From the NCBI RefSeq assembly GCF_002220365.1, contig NZ_MTHB01000046.1, positions 124,001-188,000 of the forward strand: a stretch of 64,000 nucleotides of DNA, given 5' to 3'. Positions 45,698-51,977 of this stretch are shown piece after piece; within the stretch, counting starts at the first letter, position 1, and each line of letters begins with the position of its first letter. Position numbers and translations under genes: made by a program. Source of the stretch: Caballeronia sordidicola. GTDB taxonomy: Bacteria; Pseudomonadota; Gammaproteobacteria; Burkholderiales; Burkholderiaceae. The notes beneath the pieces are model-generated. The model made no database searches. It was given only the letters and a program-made list of their open reading frames with translations, and was not told the origin of the DNA.

Positions 45698-45717
45698 AAG
45701 GCACCCGAAGGTGCCTT
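45698..45717 (-). terminator. Orphan rho-independent terminator
   Basis: The perfect 8-bp stem AAGGCACC / GGTGCCTT has a 4-nt loop. On the minus strand it is followed by TTTTTTG, so it ends a leftward transcript. No leftward gene is visible upstream of it (45718-46340), which makes a small RNA or a decayed gene possible. Confidence 0.7.
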
Positions 45718-46151
45718 AAAGTGAATCCAGTTATTGTTTTTGGTCTCTCTCGCACCGGACCCAAATGCCGACGGCGCCTCAATAAGCGAATTGAAGCCAT
45801 TACAGTGGTGACTTGGAAATGCTCCGATACGTGAGAGTACTAACGGCACGAATCGGTCAAACTTGAGGGGACTAGGGAATCCACTAATCGAAATGAAATA
45901 AGCAAGAAGTGAAATGACGTCATCCATCGATGAGTAGAGCGAGAAACATGTCGCGTACGAACACAAGTGATCGTCACCGGGAGTCATATGAGCGGTTCCA
46001 AGCCCGGGCGGTCGCATCGTAGAACAGTTGGAGAATCGCCGGCTTTATAACATGAATGAAGAGGATATCTAATGCTTTTTCCAATTAAAGAAGATACTGC
46101 CACGGACCTGTGCAGCAGCCACAGCAGACCTCATTTCAGTTTGCGCCGGGG

Positions 46152-46188
46152 ATATCGGCCGATGAGCGGCCGATGAGCGGCCGATGAC
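46152..46188. repeat. 11-bp tandem repeat
   Basis: The unit CGGCCGATGAG is repeated three times; the last copy diverges at its final base. It lies about 160 bases upstream of the HPP-CBS gene. No coding role is apparent. Confidence 0.7.
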
Positions 46189-46346
46189 CCAACTCGCGGC
46201 TGTGCTGCCATGGCCGTCTCGCCCCCCGGTGAAAACGTTAATATATGTCATAATCGCATACTTTTACAATGCGTTCGGCAGGAGACGCTGCCTGATGGCG
46301 AGGACGTTCCAAGGGGCCTCGCCCGCTCACACTATCTTCCAGGCCC

Positions 46347-47486
46347 ATGGTCCGATCTGCTCTCACACGCTGGCTTCTCAGCTTCTCCCCTTCACCCGTC
46401 GCGCTGGGTTGGCCCGAACGATTCAGGTCCTGTCTTGGCGCCCTGCTCGGCATAGCCTTCACCGCAGGGGTGATGCATGTTTTCCTGGGCGAGAACGCGT
46501 TCATCCCCCTTCTGGTCGCGCCGATGGGTGCCTCCGCAGTGCTGCTGTTCGCTGTTCCCGCGAGCCCTCTCGCACAACCCTGGTCGATCATCGGCGGCAA
46601 TATGGTTTCCGCAATTATCGGCGTGGCATGTGCAACCTGGATCACAAACCCGATCGATGCCGCGCCGATTGCAGTGGCACTGTCGATTGGTGCGATGTTC
46701 GTGTTCAGGTGCGTGCATCCGCCCTCTGGTGCGGTCGCGCTCACTGCGGTGCTCGGTGGGCCGGCCGTGCATGCCCTCGGATTCGGATTCGTCTTTGCGC
46801 CAATAGCAGCGCAGTCGTTCGCATTGTTGGCGGTCGCGATCGTGTTTCACGCGTCGACGGGGCATCGCTATCCTCATGCGGCTCGCTCGGCCAGGCACCC
46901 AGGCGCCGGTTCGCCAGCGGCCAGCCCTGGATTCACACGGGAAGACCTCAAGGAAGTGCTCGGTCGTCGCAATGAATTGCTGGACATCGACCCGGCGGAT
47001 CTCGAATCGCTGCTACTGGAAATACAGCTGCAATCGTACGTGCGCGGCTTCAGTGGACTGAGCTGCGAGGAAATCATGTCCAGCCCCGTCGTTTCGGTCA
47101 CATCCGGCACGACGGTCGCAACAGCCGCGTCCATACTCCGGCGTCATAACATCAAGGCGCTTCCTGTCATCGACGATCGCGCGTTCGTGATCGGCATCAT
47201 CACTGCGGCCGACATCGCAAGAAATATGGCGACCGGAAGCCTTCAGGTACTGGCGACATTCGTTGAACGATGGTTCGCCGTCCCCGGTTCGCCGCTGACA
47301 GTGGCGTCCATCATGACGACAGACGTGTCCACCGTCTGCGTCACCACTTCGATTGCGAAGCTCGTGCCAATATTCGCCGCTTATGGCCATCACCATATTC
47401 CGGTGCTCGATACGCAAGAGAAACTCGCCGGCATGATCACCCAGGCCGACCTGATACTCGGTCTTTACCGGCAAACACACGCCTAA
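46347..47486 (+). CDS. HPP-family membrane protein with two C-terminal CBS motifs
   Basis: 379 residues. Four predicted helices lie in residues 28-168, and the HPP motif is at 124-126 (CVHPPSGAVAL). Residues about 235-375 are a CBS pair (EEIMSSPVVSVTSGTTVATAASILRRHNIKALPVIDD and ASIMTTDVSTVCVTTSIAKLVPIFAAYGHHHIPVLD). HPP proteins in cyanobacteria and chloroplasts transport nitrite; the function of the CBS-fused bacterial form is untested. The nearby narK makes a nitrite link worth considering. The ATG lacks a strong ribosome site. It ends about 130 bases before the marR-type gene. Confidence 0.85.
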   Translation: MVRSALTRWLLSFSPSPVALGWPERFRSCLGALLGIAFTAGVMHVFLGENAFIPLLVAPMGASAVLLFAVPASPLAQPWSIIGGNMVSAIIGVACATWITNPIDAAPIAVALSIGAMFVFRCVHPPSGAVALTAVLGGPAVHALGFGFVFAPIAAQSFALLAVAIVFHASTGHRYPHAARSARHPGAGSPAASPGFTREDLKEVLGRRNELLDIDPADLESLLLEIQLQSYVRGFSGLSCEEIMSSPVVSVTSGTTVATAASILRRHNIKALPVIDDRAFVIGIITAADIARNMATGSLQVLATFVERWFAVPGSPLTVASIMTTDVSTVCVTTSIAKLVPIFAAYGHHHIPVLDTQEKLAGMITQADLILGLYRQTHA

Positions 47487-47568
47487 CCTTAACTCGACCG
47501 GATATTGGACGCGCGGCACGGTTCCGATCTGTCGTCTCAGTTTCGAGCATGCAGGACTCTCTCATATA

Positions 47569-47587
47569 TATCACCATGTGATACAAT
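47569..47587 (+). promoter_or_regulatory. Promoter and palindromic operator of the MarR gene
   Basis: The perfect inverted repeat TATCAC-CAT-GTGATA (47569-47583) overlaps a -10-like TACAAT (47582-47587). It lies 35 bases before the ATG of the MarR regulator. MarR proteins typically bind such dyads to repress their own promoter. No good -35 is visible. Confidence 0.55.
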
Positions 47588-47618
47588 TTAAGCCCAGCAT
47601 CCGGACTCGACTATCCCC

Positions 47619-48032
47619 ATGAAAGAAACTTCCCGCTCGCTGAGAAAAGAAGACTTTGAACAGCTGTCCGAGTTTCGTTATCAGATGCGGCGGTTCGAGC
47701 GATTCTCCGAGCAGGCTGCTCAGGACGAAGGCATTACTCCGCTGCAATATTTACTGTTGTTGCATATCAAGGGCTACCCGGACCGGGATTGGGCGACTGT
47801 CGGCGAGCTGGCGGAACGGCTTCAGGCACATCACCACGGAATAGTTGCGCTCGTCACGCGATGCGAGGCTCTGGATCTGGTCAAGCGAAAGCCCAGCGAA
47901 ATTGATCGCCGCCAGGTCGAGGTTCATCTGCTGAAACCCGGAGAGAAAATCCTCTCACGGCTCGCCGAATTGCATCGGGCAGAACTGAAGTCGCTCGCGG
48001 GCACCTTCCGGATTCCGCAGATCGATCTTTAG
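47619..48032 (+). CDS. MarR-family transcriptional regulator
   Basis: 137 residues with the winged-helix core VGELAERLQAHHHGIVALVTRCEALDLVKRKPSEIDRRQVEVHLLKPGEKIL (about 63-118). The wing Asp-Arg-Arg pattern is typical of MarR. It stands 100 bases upstream of the ClC gene on the same strand and probably controls it and itself through the palindrome at 47569-47583. The ligand is unknown. Confidence 0.9.
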   Translation: MKETSRSLRKEDFEQLSEFRYQMRRFERFSEQAAQDEGITPLQYLLLLHIKGYPDRDWATVGELAERLQAHHHGIVALVTRCEALDLVKRKPSEIDRRQVEVHLLKPGEKILSRLAELHRAELKSLAGTFRIPQIDL

Positions 48033-48132
48033 GTCGGTGCGTGCCAACACTGCCCCCTTCGCTGGCATTTCAGCAAGGTCACGCCGTCCCGGCGTCCGAT
48101 GCAACGCAGGTCTGAATTGATGAGGAGTTAAT

Positions 48133-49944
48133 GTGCACGAAAACGCTTCAAGAGGGGATTTCGCAGCGAATGCTCACCTGTTGCGCATCACGGCCATTGC
48201 AGTAGCGATCGGCGCATTGAGCACGCTCACGGCCTATGTCCTGCTCCACCTGATCAACTTTTTCACCAACCTTTTCTTTTTCCAGTCGCTGTCGTTCGAC
48301 AGTCACTCGCCCGCGGACAATACGCTCGGTCTGTGGGTGATCGTGATTCCCGTCGTCGGCGGGCTTGTGATCGGGCTGATCGCGCGCTATGGCAGCGAAG
48401 CCATCCGTGGACACGGCATTCCGGAAGCGATCGAAGCCATCCTGTTCGGCAAGAGCAAGATGTCGCCGAAGGTCGCTGTGCTCAAGCCTCTTTCCTCCGC
48501 GATCGCCATCGGCAGCGGAGGCCCATTCGGTGCGGAAGGGCCAATCATCATGACGGGCGGCGCACTGGGCTCGCTGCTCGCACAGTATTTCCACTTGACC
48601 GCTGGTGAGCGCAAGACGCTGCTCGTCGCCGGTGCCGTAGCCGGGATGACAGCGGTTTTCGGTACGCCGGTCGCAGCAGTCCTGCTCGCGGTCGAACTGT
48701 TGCTGTTTGAACTGCGCCCTCGTAGCCTGCTGCCCGTTGCCGTTGCGTGCGCGGTGGCCGGATTCACGCGCCCCCTTCTGATCGGCGGCGGCGCCCTCTT
48801 CCCGATGCAAACCATCGCACTGGGTCCGCTTGGCCTTATTTCATGCGTGGTCGCCGGTCTCATGGCGGGCGCAATGTCATGGGGCTTGTCGTCGGCGCTA
48901 TACAAGGTCGAGGACCTCTTCGGCAAATTGCCCATTCACTGGATGTGGTGGCCGGCGCTTGGCGGCATTGCCGTGGGCATCGGCGGATATTTCGAGCCAC
49001 GCGCGCTCGGCGTAGGCTATGACGTCATCGGCGATTTACTGCATAACCATCTTGCTATCAGTGTCGTGGCCGGCTTGATATTGGTGAAGGCGATCATCTG
49101 GGTCATCGCCCTCGGCTCGGGCACATCCGGAGGGGTACTCGCCCCGCTGCTGATGATGGGTGCGGCCATGGGAACAATCGTCGGGCCGTTCCTGCCTGGC
49201 GGGGAGCCCGCAGTATGGCCGCTGGTATTCATGGCGGCCACGCTCGGCGGCATGATGCGCGCACCGATCATGGCCACCGTGTTCGCGTTCGAGCTCACCC
49301 ATGATGCCAATGTACTGTTGCCTCTGCTCATGGCTTCGGCTGTCGCATACGGATTTACGGTGCTCCTGATGCGGCGCTCCATCCTGACCGAGAAGATCGC
49401 GCGCCGCGGTTATCACATCTATCGGGAGTACGGGATCGATCCTCTTGAACGCCACTTCGTCGAAGAGGTGATGACGCACAAGGTCGAGGCGATCGGTGCA
49501 GATGTACCGGTCGCTGAGGTGCTGGCGAAATACTTTGGTGAGAAGCAAAATCATCGCGCGTTTCCGGTGACACGAGACGGCGCGCTGGTTGGAATGATCG
49601 AGCGCGAAGGATTGATCGCGCAAACCGGCAATCCGGCCATCCAGATCATGAGCGATCTGTTCGGCGCAAGCACACCGATCATGGCGTTGCCCGGGGAAAC
49701 TTGCCGGATCGTGTCCAATAGGCTGGCGGTGCATGGGCTTGAACGTTTGCCAGTGGTGTCGGACGCGCAGTCGTGTCGTCTGGTGGGCTTGATAAGCCGT
49801 AGCGACCTGGTGAAACCGTCGCTCGCTTTCTTCGAGGAAGAGGAGCGACGTGAGATGTTCCGGCGCTCTCCCCTACATCACCTGAAAAAACGGTTTGCGC
49901 CGGTGAACAGGCACGAAGACGACGCCACTCGAGAGCGCTCATGA
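48133..49944 (+). CDS. ClC-family chloride channel/antiporter with CBS domains
   Basis: 603 residues from a GTG start with GAGGAG 8 bases upstream. The membrane part (about 15-430) has the ClC selectivity-filter blocks GSGGPFGAEGP and GSGTSGGVLAP and the proton-glutamate region. Residues about 445-580 are two CBS motifs (EEVMTHKVEAIGADVPVAEVLAKYF; PVVSDAQSCRLVGLISRSDLVKP). ClC proteins conduct chloride or exchange Cl-/H+, and some move fluoride or nitrate. The last few codons overlap the aldehyde dehydrogenase remnant on the other strand. Confidence 0.92.
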   Translation: MHENASRGDFAANAHLLRITAIAVAIGALSTLTAYVLLHLINFFTNLFFFQSLSFDSHSPADNTLGLWVIVIPVVGGLVIGLIARYGSEAIRGHGIPEAIEAILFGKSKMSPKVAVLKPLSSAIAIGSGGPFGAEGPIIMTGGALGSLLAQYFHLTAGERKTLLVAGAVAGMTAVFGTPVAAVLLAVELLLFELRPRSLLPVAVACAVAGFTRPLLIGGGALFPMQTIALGPLGLISCVVAGLMAGAMSWGLSSALYKVEDLFGKLPIHWMWWPALGGIAVGIGGYFEPRALGVGYDVIGDLLHNHLAISVVAGLILVKAIIWVIALGSGTSGGVLAPLLMMGAAMGTIVGPFLPGGEPAVWPLVFMAATLGGMMRAPIMATVFAFELTHDANVLLPLLMASAVAYGFTVLLMRRSILTEKIARRGYHIYREYGIDPLERHFVEEVMTHKVEAIGADVPVAEVLAKYFGEKQNHRAFPVTRDGALVGMIEREGLIAQTGNPAIQIMSDLFGASTPIMALPGETCRIVSNRLAVHGLERLPVVSDAQSCRLVGLISRSDLVKPSLAFFEEEERREMFRRSPLHHLKKRFAPVNRHEDDATRERS

Positions 49945-50140
49945 ACCTCTCGGCAGATGATTCCCTCGATCATTCAGAAGCACCTCGGGATGATGTGTCA
50001 CGGCATCGTTCAGCCTGGTAGATCCATATTGCAAGGCATCTGCAAGGCGACGTTGCCGCGCGAGGTCCTTGGTATCCCCGGCAAAGGCACAGGCTGAAAG
50101 CCCGGATTCCATTCCGTTGGCTCGATCAAGCACCTCACTT
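49939..50140 (-). pseudogene. Aldehyde dehydrogenase C-terminal remnant
   Basis: On the minus strand 64-66 codons read EVLDRANGMESGLSA, then CAFAGDTKD, then RRLADALQYGSTRLNDAVTHHPEV. This is the typical C-terminal block of aldehyde dehydrogenases (ANxxxxGLxAxxFTxD ... RxAxALxxGxxxxNxxxxHxPExP). The final glycine-rich end is degenerate (NDRGNHLPRGS), and the upstream 400-plus residues are missing, so it is a fragment. It sits exactly beside the duplicated aceE promoter at 50180, marking a recombination edge. Confidence 0.6.
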
Positions 50141-50179
50141 CCCCGGGTGCCTCAGTCGCTGATCAGATCCGACCAGACC

Positions 50180-50398
50180 CGCGATTACCCCAATGCGCGC
50201 GCACGGAAACCCATACGACGGCCGCGCGACTATTCCGGCATTTCGTTTGGACACTCCCGGATCTACTGTCGCTCTTTTAATCAAATCAATGACTTGATTC
50301 TCTGATTTCAACGTGATGTCGGCTGGCATAGCCATTGCATTGATGAAACGACAATGTTCTGCGCCGGCCACGGACGCGAAACAATAAGAGGAGACAAG
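50180..50398 (+). promoter_or_regulatory. Sigma-54 promoter module A (duplicate of the aceE promoter)
   Basis: This segment aligns gaplessly with 57516-57734 at a constant offset of 7,336 bp up to the start codon. It contains a conserved upstream block (about 50180-50216). The IHF-consensus site AATCAATGACTTGATT is at 50284-50299. A sigma-54 promoter TGGCATAGCCATTGCAT is at 50324-50340, with the invariant GG at 50325-50326 and GC at 50337-50338, 10 bases apart. Transcription would start near 50350. The module drives the lyase / transporter / PhaZ operon. The upstream block is where an enhancer-binding activator should bind. Confidence 0.72.
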
Positions 50399-50650
50399 AT
50401 GACCGCCATCGACACCCTCGATCCGCTCGGGACTAATGAGTGGTTGGACGCGCTGTGTCCTGTTCAGGCGCATAGCTGTATTCAGCGTCCGCCCACTTCG
50501 TCAACCATGCAGTGGACCAGGCGCAGCACGAGAGTGCGTACGCGCCACACACTCCAGCGCTCGCTCATACAACCGCCATCACGCCTGAGCAACGACAGTC
50601 CGAGCAAGATCACACCATCTCGTCCAGAAGACACCGCACAGCCTTTCTGA
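50399..50650 (+). pseudogene. Decayed 5' fragment of aceE
   Basis: The first codons (MTAIDTLDPLGTNEWLDALCPVQAH) match the start of AceE at 57735 (MNANDDLDPLETSEWMDALRAVQAH). At the DNA level the resemblance continues to about 50600 (ACGCCTGAGCA), with a 1-bp shift by 50511 that changes the frame. After the shift the frame reads non-homologous residues and stops at 50650. The fragment retains the aceE ribosome site (GGAGACAAG). It is now a transcribed leader of the lyase operon and is probably not a functional protein. Confidence 0.8.
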
Positions 50651-50661
50651 AGGGGCTCACC

Positions 50662-51948
50662 ATGCAAGTCACCGGTATGCTGCACGGAGCCAGGATGCTC
50701 CAGTTTGTCGACTTCCCGACCACCGAGGTGCTGGGACCCGACGCCAGCGAGGAGGAGATCAAGGCGCTGATTGACACACACGGTCTGATCTTCATCAAGC
50801 CAGTGTTCAAGGGTGGTGTCGGCAAGAAGGGCAAGGCCGGCTTGATCGGTAAGGCGAGCGACCTGAAGACCGCGCTGAAGGAAAAGGAGCGCTTGTACTT
50901 TGTCGAGCACCGGGTCGGGCACACGGTGGCCAAGGCCAACGGCGTGACCTTCGAAGCCGGCGTGCCAGCCGAGCAAGAGGTCTACTTTTCGATCACAGAC
51001 TCGACGCATTACCGCGCGCCGACAATGACGCTCACCCACCATGGCGGCATGGACATTGAGGAACTCGACAGGAGCCAGGTCGCGCAGATACCTTTTGACC
51101 CGCTCACCGGGTTGAAGGCCTTCGTCGTGGCCAACGCGCTGTCCGCGCTAGGTGCGCCCAAGCAGATCATCTCGCCGTTGGTGCAGCATCTGCCGAAGCT
51201 GTGGGAGCTGTATCACGACTACGGCATGACCACGCTCGAATTGAACCCTATCCGCATGCGCGTCGACAAGAAGGGACGCATGACCCCCGTGGCTTGCGAT
51301 TTCAAATGCGGCTTCGACCGCGACGACCCGCGCTGGCGGCGGCTGAACCTGCCGGCAAGCCTGTTCGCGGTCGACTACTCAGACTTCGAGCAAGAGATCA
51401 ATCAACTGCGCACGTACCAGGGCCAAAGCGACGTCTACGTGATCAACGCCGGGGGCACCATCCTCGCGCCGACGTTCGGCGGAGGCGCCAATTCGCTCGT
51501 CACCCAGATGCTCGGCGACGACGCCATCATCTCCTCAGACTTCGGCGGCAACCCGCCTTACGAAAAAATGAAAGAGGTGGCACGTATCTGCTTCAAACAC
51601 TGGATCAAGCAGACCAACGTCCTGTTCATCATCGGCGGAAAGTCGAACAACACTGATATTTTCGAGACCTTCCGCGCCATGGCCGACGCGCTGCGCGAAC
51701 ATTTCAGCCGGCATGGGGCCACGCCGCTGTACGTGGTGATCGGCCGCGGCGGCCCGAACCTTGTGCGCGGCATGGGCGCGATGCGCGACACGCTCGATGC
51801 GCTCGGACTGCCCTATCGCTTCTTCGGGTTCGACTCGGACATGAGCGAGGTCGTGCTGCACGCCAAGAAGGTCGATGCATGGATGAAGTCCGGCGGTCGC
51901 GAGCAGGTAGCGGCCCGGCTCGGCATAGCGTCCAGCCAGGCCGTCTGA
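50662..51948 (+). CDS. ATP-citrate-lyase-like ATP-grasp subunit (AclB-type)
   Basis: 428 residues from ATG 50662, with AAGGGG 8 bases upstream; the open frame further upstream encodes only aceE debris. Residues about 10-245 form an ATP-grasp, succinyl-CoA-synthetase-beta-like domain (GLIFIKPVFKGGVGKKGKAGLIG; ELNPIRMRVDKKG). Residues about 250-425 form the citrate-binding-type domain (NAGGTILAPTFGGGANSL, FIIGGKSNNTDIFETF). The plan equals the N-terminal 425 residues of ATP-citrate lyase. With the next gene it should make a CoA thioester from a di- or tricarboxylate and ATP. The exact substrate (citrate, methylcitrate, malate) is not decided by the sequence. Confidence 0.75.
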   Translation: MQVTGMLHGARMLQFVDFPTTEVLGPDASEEEIKALIDTHGLIFIKPVFKGGVGKKGKAGLIGKASDLKTALKEKERLYFVEHRVGHTVAKANGVTFEAGVPAEQEVYFSITDSTHYRAPTMTLTHHGGMDIEELDRSQVAQIPFDPLTGLKAFVVANALSALGAPKQIISPLVQHLPKLWELYHDYGMTTLELNPIRMRVDKKGRMTPVACDFKCGFDRDDPRWRRLNLPASLFAVDYSDFEQEINQLRTYQGQSDVYVINAGGTILAPTFGGGANSLVTQMLGDDAIISSDFGGNPPYEKMKEVARICFKHWIKQTNVLFIIGGKSNNTDIFETFRAMADALREHFSRHGATPLYVVIGRGGPNLVRGMGAMRDTLDALGLPYRFFGFDSDMSEVVLHAKKVDAWMKSGGREQVAARLGIASSQAV

Positions 51949-51977
51949 AGCTTGCCCCCTCGCGTAAGGAGAGTGTC

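Larger units (their letters stand above)
45068..46346. other. 1.3-kb region without a convincing gene
   Basis: No frame here has a ribosome site, signal or familiar motif. Visible structures are a 7-bp hairpin GGCCGCT/AGCGGCC at 45231-45251, a terminator-like hairpin at 45698-45717, and an 11-mer repeat at about 46152-46188. The stretch 45820-46100 is less GC-rich and could contain promoters for the HPP gene or a small RNA. Confidence 0.5.

Noticed and set aside
45325..45834. 169-codon plus-strand frame
   Set aside because: It reads through the terminator hairpin at 45698-45717, has biased Arg-rich composition and no start signal.
50285..50298. ATCAA-N4-TTGAT read as an FNR site
   Set aside because: FNR sites have the opposite order, TTGAT-N4-ATCAA. 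The sequence matches the IHF consensus instead, and its place upstream of a -24/-12 promoter fits IHF.
50512..50661. N-terminal extension of the AclB-like protein by 50 residues
   Set aside because: This stretch is homologous to the decayed aceE fragment, and a proper ribosome site precedes the ATG at 50662.
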